41,837 bases of DNA from Thiotrichaceae bacterium. Lineage in GTDB: Bacteria; Pseudomonadota; Gammaproteobacteria; Thiotrichales; Thiotrichaceae. The translations under genes were made by a program, and so were the position numbers. Positions 1 to 8,319 of the stretch are shown piece by piece (within the stretch, counting starts at the first letter, position 1; each line of letters begins with the position of its first letter). The DNA lies in NCBI GenBank assembly GCA_023144895.1, contig JAGLEV010000040.1, positions 1 to 41,837 on the forward strand, read 5' to 3'. The notes under the pieces were generated by a model. It did not search any database. It was not told the origin of the DNA and saw only the letters and a list, made by a program, of their open reading frames with translations.

Positions 1-78
1 TTCTTAGGCTCCGTTGACGTTTTACAAAACAAATATTTTTTGATATAAGTGTCTAATTTCAGGTGATAAAATAAGCTT

Positions 79-256
79 ATGGATTGGCTAAAAGCGCGTA
101 AAATAAAAGCAATCCTTCCTCCAAAACCCAATCGAAAAGATGATATTTCCTGTGATTTTTGGCATTATTAAAGAGCGACATGCTATTGTGGGTGAAGTTT
201 ATGTGATCGACCAAATTCAAGCCTCAATCATGGTCAGTTTGGCAAAGCTATACTGA
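79..256 (+). pseudogene. IS5-family transposase remnant (3' end)
   Basis: Positions 79-171 read as LKARKIKAILPPKPNRK plus a short tail, then stop. Shifting by one base at about position 169, reading resumes as KERHAIVGE followed by DQIQASIMVSLAKLY and a stop at 254-256. The blocks 'IPPKxNRK', 'YKERH' and a final 'YD/QLxASFxxxIxLA' are characteristic of the C-terminal catalytic part of IS5-type DDE transposases. The frame break, an internal deletion (the usual KxKxFRRIATRY block is missing) and the absent 5' part show a dead remnant. No intact terminal inverted repeat was identified. The family assignment rests on recalled motifs, not on an alignment. Confidence 0.5.
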
Positions 257-445
257 GCCTATAATAAAAATCAGTTATTGAAACCAGAGATACAATTGAC
301 CTGATAACAATACATTAGTAGACTCACATTTCTTGAGGTAGCTTATTTTCATCAATGTGATATTGATGCTTCACAGGATAGTGATTACACTGACTTTAGG
401 TGAAAATACTAACAAGAATAAATTTAATTTTTAAAAGGAATTTTT

Positions 446-949
446 ATGAAGTTGTCTAATAAGGCTTTAGTTGTTATTGGTGCGTCTCTTACTGTTTTGG
501 GTATGATGAGTAGTAATGTCCAAGCTCGTGATTTTGGTGATATCTATATGGAGTGTGGTCTTGGAGCCGCTATTTTTAAGAAGAACCCAACAATGGCAGC
601 TATTTCAAATGTAACATGGGATTTAGGTACTACTGCTATACTTTCTAATGCCTCTTCTGCGGAAACTGCTTGTAAAGGAAGTAAAGTTGTTGCTGCTACA
701 TTTATTAATGATTCATACATAACATTAGAACAGGATATTGCAAAAGGTGAAGGTCAACATCTTAGTGCTTTGATGGACATTATGAGCTGTGATGCTTCTG
801 CACGTGCTGGTATTGTGAATACAATAAGAGCAGATTTTGGAACAGCAGCTTCTAAGAAAGGTTTTGCTGAGTCTTCACAATATAATAAGTCTGAAACACT
901 TTATAACATCATGAATTCAAGTAAAGTATCAGCTTCTTGTAGTACATAA
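446..949 (+). CDS. DUF3015 family periplasmic protein
   Basis: A 167-aa exported protein with a clear signal peptide (about residues 1-27, ending SNVQA) after a good ribosome binding site (AAAGGA, 8 bases before the ATG). The mature part has the DUF3015 signatures: an early CGLGAAIF block, a helix with DIAKGEGQHLSALMDIMSC, and four cysteines that could form two disulfides. The family's biochemical role is unknown. Members are small periplasmic proteins of proteobacteria. The gene stands alone between an IS remnant and a convergent outer-membrane-type gene, so context adds nothing. I am fairly sure of the family. Confidence 0.8.
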   Translation: MKLSNKALVVIGASLTVLGMMSSNVQARDFGDIYMECGLGAAIFKKNPTMAAISNVTWDLGTTAILSNASSAETACKGSKVVAATFINDSYITLEQDIAKGEGQHLSALMDIMSCDASARAGIVNTIRADFGTAASKKGFAESSQYNKSETLYNIMNSSKVSASCST

Positions 950-1096
950 ATAAATTGATTAAAGTAACGACTCAGCATGTTTTAATTTCATCATTTATTT
1001 ATACTATTAGCAAGGTGGGTTATGTAAGCTTCACCGACCCTACTAAAGAATAAATTGTTGATTTTACTCTGTGAAAAAGCGGAGTCGTTCTGTAAT

Positions 1097-1133
1097 AAAA
1101 TACATCTTATCATTTGGTAAGGTGTATTTTTTT
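1097..1133. terminator. bidirectional intrinsic terminator
   Basis: A 13-bp stem (1097-1109 with 1118-1130, one G:T-type mismatch) closes an 8-base loop. The plus strand runs into T-rich sequence and the minus strand leaves the stem as TTTTATTAC. It sits between the DUF3015 gene (plus) and the DUF4105 gene (minus, stop at 1136-1138), so it probably ends transcription from both sides. Confidence 0.65.
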
Positions 1134-1135
1134 GT

Positions 1136-3100
1136 TTACCAATTGTGAAAAAAAGAAGCTTTAAACTCTTCTCCTTTGTTTTTTTCAAAAGAGAGTCTAA
1201 AGGAATTGTTTTTAGTTAAAAGATAACGCGTTTCAAATTTTAAGCGTTCAGTCCTCTCTCCCGTTGTGACATCAAACCGAGTACCAGCTTCTAAAACGGA
1301 TTTCATGCGATTATTATGTGTTGTAATTAAACCTATATTGGGTGAAATGTTAAACGTGTTTTCCTCTACATGATATCGTGTATCAAGCATGCCATAGGTG
1401 ATTAAATTATCAGAAACTTTATAGGTATGCCCTAAGCCCCCTTTCATAAAGAAATTAGTGCAGTTTTTACAGCTTAAATCGCTACGTTCAAAACCTGTAG
1501 AAAGTCGCCATGAAAGGTTATTTTCGCCTAAGAGCTTGGTGCTATTAAGCCCTAATTTTTGAATACTAAGGATCGTTAACTTTTTTAATGAAAGGCTTTG
1601 TTTTTTATCAATATTTAGTTCTAACTCAAAAGCCTTTAATTCTGAATTTTTAAGTGAGCCTTTGCTATAACTCAGAAAGTCATAATGAATGGCGGTTAGC
1701 CCTAATTCCAGCACTTCTTTATGTGATTTATTGTGTGCAATACCAATATGAAATAATCGGGGTTTGGAACCTTTAGCTGGAGATGTTATTGCTGGAATAT
1801 TACTTAGTTTTTTCCCATGTTGTATGGGGAGTTGTAATCTTTTTAAAACCAGTGCATTTTTATAGTGTTGGAGTTTGTTTTTTTCAACTTTGCTTTTATC
1901 TTTGTCTGCTAGTTTATATTGGTAGTAATCAAACATAACTTCAATCATGCGAGCTTTTCTGTCTGTCGTAAAATCATCAAGAAAGTGTGAATTGAGTAAC
2001 TTGGGCTTGGCAAGTATTTTGTTGACTATGGTAGCCTCTTTATTACTTAATTGATTAAAATCATGGTATAGCTTGCGTTGGCTGGAAGGAATGAAGGTAA
2101 TCTTTTTTATATAACGAGAGTTCTCTACTTCATCTAGTTCTTGAAAGACAGTAATAGGGAGATACCAAGGTTGCCTGTCTGGTGTTAATGAGTGACCAGT
2201 CACAAGCTCTAGTAGTTCAGCAATGCGATAACCACAATTCTCTTTGAGAAAGTAATAGGTTGATTGCATGCCCACCATTTCCCATAAGTGATAAACCAAT
2301 AAATAGTTTTGTGCTTGATTAAGGTTTAATTCGTATTCCCACATATCCCTAAATTCATGTTTAGAATACACTAAATCTTGGGTGTAAAACTTTTTGTCTG
2401 AAAAACTTGAAACATAGCCACCAAAAATACCTTTGGCTATATAGACAGGTATAGGTTCATTTTGTGGAACTTGTGCGCCATAATTAATACTTTGATCCAG
2501 TAAATTGCCACTACTCGATTTGAATTCACTATTATTGAGTTTTACCAGTAAGTGCCCAAAAGTTGAGGCAGGGTTACCAAAATAGCCACTGACCATAATA
2601 AGACTGACAGAATCTAAACTCTGAAATTTAGCCCATTTATTTAAGCGATCACATTGTACTTTTGGTTGATAATTTTTTTGAAAGTGTAGCTTCTTATTAA
2701 GCCAAAAAAAGCGTGCAGGAAAACGACATTGTGCATGTAAATTATGGTCTTTTTGGACGGGCATTTGAAACGCTTTTAATGTTGCTATTAACTCTTGTTT
2801 TGCAGTAATACTACGTGTTGCTAGTTTGGGGGGGAGTTTTGCATGTTTGGATTTATCGTAAGCATTAAAAAATTCAGGGGAAATGATATCGCTATGCTTT
2901 GCAACATGAGGAGTCACACGAAAATGCAATAGTCGTAACCATGTGGGGTCACTATATAACTTCATGTCTTTAGCTTTTTCTACTAAAAGAGTGAGATTCT
3001 TCTGCTGGTTTGTATTATCTTGAGCCGAATAAGCAATATTGAAAGAAAAAAAGAGGAAACAATAAAAGCTCATGGATGAAAATTTTAATAGTCTGTGCAT
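1136..3100 (-). CDS. DUF4105 (Lnb N-terminal-like) domain protein with C-terminal beta-barrel-like region
   Basis: A 654-aa exported protein. Residues 1-25 form a signal peptide (hydrophobic core, then IAYSAQ), and the start has an AGGAT binding site. The middle carries the DUF4105 signature: VSGYFGNPASTFGHLLVKL around residues 170-190, and KENCGYRIAELLELV near 285-300. The invariant H and C/N residues suggest a cysteine-peptidase-like fold. The last 200 or so residues alternate polar and hydrophobic in beta-strand style and end in an aromatic residue (FFHNW), as in outer-membrane beta-barrels. Substrate and role are unknown; the family was first noted as the N-terminal part of a lacto-N-biosidase. 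It is a single gene with its own terminator downstream. Confidence 0.8.
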   Translation of the reverse strand: MHRLLKFSSMSFYCFLFFSFNIAYSAQDNTNQQKNLTLLVEKAKDMKLYSDPTWLRLLHFRVTPHVAKHSDIISPEFFNAYDKSKHAKLPPKLATRSITAKQELIATLKAFQMPVQKDHNLHAQCRFPARFFWLNKKLHFQKNYQPKVQCDRLNKWAKFQSLDSVSLIMVSGYFGNPASTFGHLLVKLNNSEFKSSSGNLLDQSINYGAQVPQNEPIPVYIAKGIFGGYVSSFSDKKFYTQDLVYSKHEFRDMWEYELNLNQAQNYLLVYHLWEMVGMQSTYYFLKENCGYRIAELLELVTGHSLTPDRQPWYLPITVFQELDEVENSRYIKKITFIPSSQRKLYHDFNQLSNKEATIVNKILAKPKLLNSHFLDDFTTDRKARMIEVMFDYYQYKLADKDKSKVEKNKLQHYKNALVLKRLQLPIQHGKKLSNIPAITSPAKGSKPRLFHIGIAHNKSHKEVLELGLTAIHYDFLSYSKGSLKNSELKAFELELNIDKKQSLSLKKLTILSIQKLGLNSTKLLGENNLSWRLSTGFERSDLSCKNCTNFFMKGGLGHTYKVSDNLITYGMLDTRYHVEENTFNISPNIGLITTHNNRMKSVLEAGTRFDVTTGERTERLKFETRYLLTKNNSFRLSFEKNKGEEFKASFFHNW

Positions 3101-3373
3101 AAAAATCCTGTATTTTAATCTCAGATTTTACGCACGACAATGGTTTTATTCCATCTTTTTAACTGAGAAGCAATAAGGAAATAATAGGGCAGTGGGTTAA
3201 ATCTGTTGGTTAAGCGTGAATATCAAAACCAAATTCAACTTTGTTTATCATTAAAGCAATGACCGTATGACCATCAAAAGATAAGTAGTCTGCCTCATCG
3301 TCATGGGCTTGGATAATAATCAAGGTCGTTTGAAAAAGGTTTTAACTCATTACTATATCATGATCTTATTGGC

Positions 3374-5107
3374 TTAGTGGTGTTGAAAAAGCCACTGATC
3401 TAATATCATTTTAAGCTGATCCAGCTCAATCGGTTTAGATAAATAATCATCCATACCATCTTCAATATAGTTTTCTGCAGCGCCGACCATCACATTGGCG
3501 GTTAATGCAATAATAGGAACAGAATGCTTTTGTTCTTTCATTATCACTTGTAACTTCTGAGTCGCTTCAATCCCACTCATAATCGGCATATTGATATCCA
3601 TGAAAATAAGGTCAAAACCTTCTTCTTGCTGATATATTTTAATAGCTTCTGCACCATTATTAGCAATAACAACATCAAGGTGATGTTTTCCTAGTAAGCC
3701 AATTCCTACCATCTGATTCACACGATTATCTTCAACTAATAAGACTTTACCGCGTTGACTGTTTGTCGGTGGAGTATGATCAAACTCTGCTTGATTGGTA
3801 CTCGGCTGGGTAATGAGACGCTGTATTTTTATTTGGCTAATCGGTTTGATAAGAATAGAAGCATTGAGCTGATTTAAGTGTTGGCTGATTTTACCATTGT
3901 TGCTATTGATGCTGAAAATAAAGATCCAGTGTTTTAGAGTGCGACTATCGATAGTATTGATATGCTTTAGTAATTCATGACATTTCTTTTTACTAAGGTA
4001 TTCAATATCAACAATATAAGTGGTACTAGTCGTCTGAGTGGTTGATAGTGAGCAAAGTGTTGATAACTCATTAACGACGGTAACATCATTACTCAGTGCC
4101 TCAAGCTGGGCCTTCATGATACTTCGTATATCAACACGGGGTTGGTATAGGGCGATAGCGCCAATTGATTGCCCTTCAACAGATAAATCACTGTGTAAGG
4201 TAAAGGGTAGCTCTAGCCAAAAACGGCTCCCTTTGCCTTCTTCACTTTCTACACCAATATTCCCTTTCATCAGTTTGCTAAGATTTTTACTAATCGATAA
4301 GCCTAATCCAGTACCTTGATTTTCTGGGCGCTTATCATCGTAATCCGTCACTTGGTTGAAAGGTTGGAATAGCTTTAGCTGTGCCTTTTTGGGAATTCCC
4401 ATACCCGTATCGATAATATCAAAACAAAGTCTGACCGTCTTATCCTTATGGGATTGCTGGCTTACTTTCAGCAGTATGTAACCCTCTGATGTAAATTTAA
4501 TTGCATTGCCTAGCAGGTTGACAATGATTTGGCGTAGACGAATCGCATCACCAGTGAGTGCAATATAAACTCCTCGCTCAACAAGGCAGAGTATTTCAAG
4601 CTTTTTTTGTGCCGCAGTAATCGCCAATGAACTAAGAATACTATCGAGTAGCTCACATAAAATAAAGTCTCTAGATTGTAAGTCAAACTTGCCTGATTCT
4701 AGCTTGGAAAGATCAAGAATGTCATTGATAATCCGTAATAAGGATTCAGCCGATGAGCGAATCACTGAGGCTTGGCGTTTTTGATCAGGGGTTAATCCTG
4801 AATCCATTAACAAGGTTGTCATGCCGATGACTCCATTCATGGGAGTGCGTATTTCATGACTCATATTAGCTAAGAATATGCTTTTGGAGCGACTAGAGCA
4901 GAGTGCTTGATCATGGGCAACTCTTAACTCAGTCGTACGATCAGTGATTTGATGCTCTAGGTTGTTGGCTAGGTTTTGTAATTGTTGGTTGCTGGCATAA
5001 AGCTCACGGCTTTTTTTTTCGAGTAATCCCTCTGCCTGTTTACGAGCATTCTTTTCTCTATTTAAACGACGTTCTAATAGCTGGTAGTGTTTATCCTCAT
5101 GACTCAT
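3374..5107 (-). CDS. soluble hybrid sensor histidine kinase (H-NOX-coupled)
   Basis: A 577-aa cytoplasmic hybrid kinase with no membrane span. Order: N-terminal coiled coil (about 1-70); HisKA with the phospho-acceptor H84 in FLANMSHEIRTPMNGV; HATPase_c with N, G1 (DTGMGIP) and G2 (GTGLGLSISK) boxes; a degenerate receiver-like linker around 310-440; and a true receiver from about 450 (VLLVEDNRVNQ) with phospho-acceptor D504 in FMDINMPIMSG. It starts 9 nt after the stop of the H-NOX gene, so the two are almost certainly co-transcribed. In known H-NOX/kinase pairs, NO-bound H-NOX inhibits kinase autophosphorylation; applying this here is inference. No DNA-binding or EAL output partner is adjacent, so phosphate probably passes to a distant protein. 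Confidence 0.9.
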   Translation of the reverse strand: MSHEDKHYQLLERRLNREKNARKQAEGLLEKKSRELYASNQQLQNLANNLEHQITDRTTELRVAHDQALCSSRSKSIFLANMSHEIRTPMNGVIGMTTLLMDSGLTPDQKRQASVIRSSAESLLRIINDILDLSKLESGKFDLQSRDFILCELLDSILSSLAITAAQKKLEILCLVERGVYIALTGDAIRLRQIIVNLLGNAIKFTSEGYILLKVSQQSHKDKTVRLCFDIIDTGMGIPKKAQLKLFQPFNQVTDYDDKRPENQGTGLGLSISKNLSKLMKGNIGVESEEGKGSRFWLELPFTLHSDLSVEGQSIGAIALYQPRVDIRSIMKAQLEALSNDVTVVNELSTLCSLSTTQTTSTTYIVDIEYLSKKKCHELLKHINTIDSRTLKHWIFIFSINSNNGKISQHLNQLNASILIKPISQIKIQRLITQPSTNQAEFDHTPPTNSQRGKVLLVEDNRVNQMVGIGLLGKHHLDVVIANNGAEAIKIYQQEEGFDLIFMDINMPIMSGIEATQKLQVIMKEQKHSVPIIALTANVMVGAAENYIEDGMDDYLSKPIELDQLKMILDQWLFQHH

Positions 5108-5116
5108 GGATATTGC

Positions 5117-5659
5117 CTAATGAGCACTTAGCGTAAATTCAACATGAGTATTTTCACCCCCTGATAGATCAGATATTTTCAGATCAATCTTTTCTTGGAA
5201 ATAACAAATAGCACCACAGATTAAACCTTCTGCTAAAGGGGCAAAAGGGCGCTCTGAATGATAGGTCATGACGAGAGTATTGTTGTTGGGTTTATGTGTT
5301 TTAAAGGTAGGAAGCTCAGCATCAGGGTAGAGTTTACGAACCTCACAATGCACATGATTATCAATGAGTTCTAAAAATGGAAAGCAGGAGGTGGTATTGG
5401 TAAAAAACTCAGGATACAGTTTTACAAAGCTACTAAATAAATATTCACCAAAAGTTTTGATGAGTAAGGCGCTGTCTAAGCCTGATATTTTGCTTAGATT
5501 AACCACCATTTCAATTAATTCAGCGTGATGATAAGTGCCAACTGAGGTATAAGCCCCTCCTGTTTCAGTGTGAGAAGCTTCAATAATTTTATCAGCGACT
5601 TCAGGGGAAAACTTATCTTCCACCATTTCTAGAAATTCGGTAAATACGACACCTTTCAT
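5117..5659 (-). CDS. H-NOX (heme NO-binding) sensor protein
   Basis: A 180-aa stand-alone H-NOX domain (HNOB). The proximal heme ligand is H104 in DNHVHCEVRKLYPDAELP, and the heme-propionate motif Y133-x-S135-x-R137 is intact (YHSER). Both lie two residues after the corresponding Thermoanaerobacter positions (H102; Y131/S133/R135). I see no obvious distal-pocket tyrosine at the expected place, which would favour an NO sensor over an O2 binder; this is inference without a structure. A strong binding site (GGGGAAG) precedes the ATG. It is the first gene of a two-gene operon with the hybrid kinase and would act in the cytoplasm as its inhibitory partner. Confidence 0.92.
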   Translation of the reverse strand: MKGVVFTEFLEMVEDKFSPEVADKIIEASHTETGGAYTSVGTYHHAELIEMVVNLSKISGLDSALLIKTFGEYLFSSFVKLYPEFFTNTTSCFPFLELIDNHVHCEVRKLYPDAELPTFKTHKPNNNTLVMTYHSERPFAPLAEGLICGAICYFQEKIDLKISDLSGGENTHVEFTLSAH

Positions 5660-5759
5660 TGCTTCCCCTTGTAATATTTTGTGAGAGTTCCCACGGTGAC
5701 ATGGTATTACACAAATTAGTAGGGGAAGAATTTTGTAGTATGAGTGGCAGGTTTAGCTC

Positions 5760-6017
5760 TTAGTTATCGCAAGGCTCTGGCTTGGATGCTTTCATTTCAC
5801 AACCGGGATCAGCGCCAAAGTCAATGCTATCTAAGCCATCACTTGTTGATGTAGTTTCATCCAGTGCGATAGCTTCATTAGCTAGCATTTTATCCGTTGT
5901 TGTCTTTGCTGTTTTATTGTCGGTTATTTTCACGGCGATTTCAGTTGTTGGTGTTTCCTTATCAGTACATCCAGCCATTAATAAGGTAGCAGTGATTATC
6001 AAGATAAAGTCTTTCAT
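5760..6017 (-). CDS. small hypothetical lipoprotein
   Basis: An 85-aa protein with a type II signal peptide. The hydrophobic stretch ILIITATLLMAGC ends in a lipobox (LMAGC, acylated Cys about residue 16). The rest is acidic, rich in T/D/E and low in complexity, with two further cysteines near the C-terminus (PGCEMK, EPCDN). No family was recognised. The opposite-strand frame here is a shadow, because the lipobox makes the minus frame convincing. The binding site is weak (GGGCC). Confidence 0.6.
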   Translation of the reverse strand: MKDFILIITATLLMAGCTDKETPTTEIAVKITDNKTAKTTTDKMLANEAIALDETTSTSDGLDSIDFGADPGCEMKASKPEPCDN

Positions 6018-6251
6018 TTGAGGCCCATAGTAGTCTAGAAGGAATTATTATTTATAGTATAGTTAGTATTTTTAATATATTATTTCACTATAAAAGAACT
6101 GCTTATATTCTGTTCTATTCTTATTGAGCCGTTGCCGTTTTAGTGATAAAGCAAGAGAGTTGCAATCTCTTAGCAACAGAAAATCAAGATTTTAAACTTA
6201 AATAGTCATCAATTTATTTTATAGAGACTATAAAACAAGAACGACAGATTC

Positions 6252-6986
6252 TTATTGAGTGTTGTTTTTTCGCTTTGAAAATAACCAGACTACGGGGCCA
6301 GAGAGCATATAAGCAAAAAAGGCTGCAAATAAAACTCTGGCAGGGTCAATAAATGTAATGGCAAAAATAAGCGCAATAATAAGCACAGTAGTGTAGGGCA
6401 CTTGGTTTTTGAAATCAAAGTCTTTAAAACTTCTAAATTTGAAGTTACTGACCATGAGTAAGCCTGTGGTTAAGGTAATACCAACCACCGCTATTTGGAT
6501 AGCAATATGATGGCTGTCTGTTTCATGAAAAACCCACAACATTCCTGCAAGTACAGCTGCCGCAGAAGGGCTGGGTAAACCAATAAAATAGCGTTTTTCA
6601 GAAATATTACGTTGAGTGTTAAAGCGGGCGAGACGAATAGCCGCACAAACAACATAGAGAAAAGCAACCATCCAGCCTAGCCGACCCCACGACAGGCTAA
6701 GTTCTTTCATAGGACTAAGAGCCCATAGATAGACGATAATGGCAGGAGCAAGGCCGAATGAAATCATATCAGCAAGGCTATCAAACTCTGCACCAAAGTC
6801 ACTTTGAGCATTAATCATACGAGCGACACGACCGTCAAGCCCATCTAATATCATGGCAACAAAGATAGCAATCGCTGCAATTTCTAATTTACCATTCATT
6901 GCTGCTAGAATTGAGTAGAAACCACAAAATAATGCAGCCGTCGTTAATAAGTTAGGTAGAAGGTAGATGCTTTTTTTAGCAGTCAT
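6252..6986 (-). CDS. pssA: CDP-diacylglycerol--serine O-phosphatidyltransferase
   Basis: A 244-aa inner-membrane enzyme that makes phosphatidylserine from CDP-diacylglycerol and L-serine, the step towards phosphatidylethanolamine. The CDP-alcohol phosphotransferase motif is complete: D48-x2-D51-G52-x2-A55-R56-x8-G65-x3-D69-x3-D73. Six or more hydrophobic segments follow the usual topology. Length is typical of the type II (integral membrane) PssA family. It appears monocistronic. An intrinsic terminator in the same direction lies about 67 bp upstream (7053-7077), so pssA must use a promoter between that hairpin and its start, or be read through it. Confidence 0.93.
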   Translation of the reverse strand: MTAKKSIYLLPNLLTTAALFCGFYSILAAMNGKLEIAAIAIFVAMILDGLDGRVARMINAQSDFGAEFDSLADMISFGLAPAIIVYLWALSPMKELSLSWGRLGWMVAFLYVVCAAIRLARFNTQRNISEKRYFIGLPSPSAAAVLAGMLWVFHETDSHHIAIQIAVVGITLTTGLLMVSNFKFRSFKDFDFKNQVPYTTVLIIALIFAITFIDPARVLFAAFFAYMLSGPVVWLFSKRKNNTQ

Positions 6987-7052
6987 GTGAAGTGCCAGTA
7001 GTTGGTGAGATCTTCTTGTCTTAATATTTCTTATTAGAGCATAAATTTGAGC

Positions 7053-7077
7053 AAAAAAAAACGGGCCGTAGCCCGTT
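7053..7077 (-). terminator. strong intrinsic terminator with no annotated upstream gene
   Basis: A perfect 7-bp GC-rich stem (AACGGGC 7060-7066 with GCCCGTT 7071-7077, loop CGTA). On the minus strand it is followed at once by a run of nine T (7061-7053). The only region that could feed it on the minus strand is 7078-7300, where no protein gene is visible. It therefore implies an unannotated small RNA or a leader/attenuator for pssA. Confidence 0.75.
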
Positions 7078-7283
7078 GTAAAATAACACTCTGTATTTTG
7101 TTGTTATTATTATTATTTAGTAACCTGTATAAATCAGTTACAAGCCCCAGAGTGCATAGATGCATCTTATGGGATGACATCTGAACGAGAGTTTAATTTG
7201 TAAGCTATTGAGATAAGCGGTAGTCTTTGTTAAGAGCACATAGTCATTAATAGATAGATAGTAGTCATTTATGGGTAGTTTTC

Positions 7284-7297
7284 TTGATATCAATCAT
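7284..7297. promoter_or_regulatory. FNR-like box at the fnr start
   Basis: TTGAT-ATCA-ATCAT matches the FNR consensus TTGAT-N4-ATCAA at nine of ten defined positions. It lies 4-17 bases before the annotated ATG of the Fnr-like gene, a position suited to autorepression. If the box overlaps the promoter, the transcript would start at or after about 7300, favouring the internal ATG at 7320 as the translation start. Confidence 0.5.
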
Positions 7298-7301
7298 CTA
7301 A

Positions 7302-8060
7302 ATGGTTAAACTATTAAACATGAATGATCTATCAAAAAAGCAAATTTCAAAATGTGAACATTGTAGCCTGAGACATGTTTGTTTCCCTGGTGGCTTAAGT
7401 GACGATGAGCTTGGTATCTTTGAAGGCTCTATCAGCAAGGTTATCAAGATAAAAAAGAAGCAAAAACTTTTTGGTCGTGGTGATAAGCTTCATGCGGTCT
7501 ACGCTATTAAGGCTGGAAGTGTAAAGTCATTTTTAACCAACCCTGAGGATGAGCAAACTCAAGTTCTTGGTTTTCATTTGCCCGGTGACCTACTAGGCTT
7601 TGATGGTTTTGCTAACCAATTACATAGTTGTGATGTTGTTGCGATGGAAGATTCACAGTTATGTGAGTTACCTGTTGATAACTTTGAGCAACTTTGTGAA
7701 ATTCTGCCAGGTTTGCGTAAAGTCATGATGCAACAGGTAGGTAATGAAATCAGTCGTCATCATTCTTTAGTATTAACGCTAGGTAAGATGCAGACAGAAG
7801 AGCGTCTTGCGACTTATCTTCTACGTTTATCGTGTTATTACAAGTCTCGTGGTTATTCTTGTACTGAATTTAATCTTCCTATGCCAAGACATGACCTTGC
7901 TAATTTTTTAGGTATGGCACCAGAAACACTCAGTCGTATGTTTGCTCGCTTGGAAGCAGCAAAGGTAGTCACCATTTTACGCCGTCAGGTAGTGATTCTT
8001 GATGTTCAAAAGTTGCATGATTTATCACATGAGTTATGTCGTCAACCAGCATCAGATTAA
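7302..8060 (+). CDS. fnr: Fnr/Anr-type oxygen-sensing transcription regulator (Crp/Fnr family)
   Basis: A 252-aa regulator. The [4Fe-4S] cluster ligands are present: N-terminal C18-x2-C21-x5-C27 and a fourth, C110, as in E. coli FNR (C20, C23, C29, C122). A cyclic-nucleotide-like beta-roll (about 30-150), a dimer helix and a C-terminal winged HTH follow. The recognition helix has E208-x2-S211-R212 (APETLSRMF), the residues that read TTGAT half-sites in FNR. When oxygen is low it should switch on anaerobic or microaerobic genes. The first ATG (7302) has no clear ribosome binding site; ATG 7320 (MNDLSKK) is a possible alternative. A near-consensus FNR box just upstream suggests self-control. 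Confidence 0.9.
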   Translation: MVKLLNMNDLSKKQISKCEHCSLRHVCFPGGLSDDELGIFEGSISKVIKIKKKQKLFGRGDKLHAVYAIKAGSVKSFLTNPEDEQTQVLGFHLPGDLLGFDGFANQLHSCDVVAMEDSQLCELPVDNFEQLCEILPGLRKVMMQQVGNEISRHHSLVLTLGKMQTEERLATYLLRLSCYYKSRGYSCTEFNLPMPRHDLANFLGMAPETLSRMFARLEAAKVVTILRRQVVILDVQKLHDLSHELCRQPASD

Positions 8061-8319
8061 GCTTTATTCCCATACCTTTAGGATTCTCAGATAATAGAGA
8101 ATCCATCGCTCTGTATAGTCCATCGACATTATCAGCGAATCCTTATACACTACCACTCCCCATTTAAAGGTCATTGCTATCCCTTCTTATAGAGAGATGC
8201 CATTGCTTTAATCCCCGTTTGAATCAATAATTGATGACTACGAATCTTCAGGGCTGATGATGAGTGAAGGTTAGCATTTATATTTTTCAGATTAATATTT
8301 TCTTCAAGGTATTGTTTTT

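Noticed and set aside
3210-3341. 43-codon open minus-strand frame in the gap between the DUF4105 gene and the hybrid kinase (phrases YLSFDGHTVIALMINK)
   Set aside because: Codon pattern looks gene-like, but it has no start codon with a binding site and no recognised family; could be a gene remnant.
4038-4319. Plus-strand frame inside the hybrid kinase
   Set aside because: Shadow of a strongly conserved kinase domain on the other strand.
5782-6021. Plus-strand 79-codon frame opposite the small lipoprotein
   Set aside because: Antisense shadow; the minus frame has a proper lipobox.
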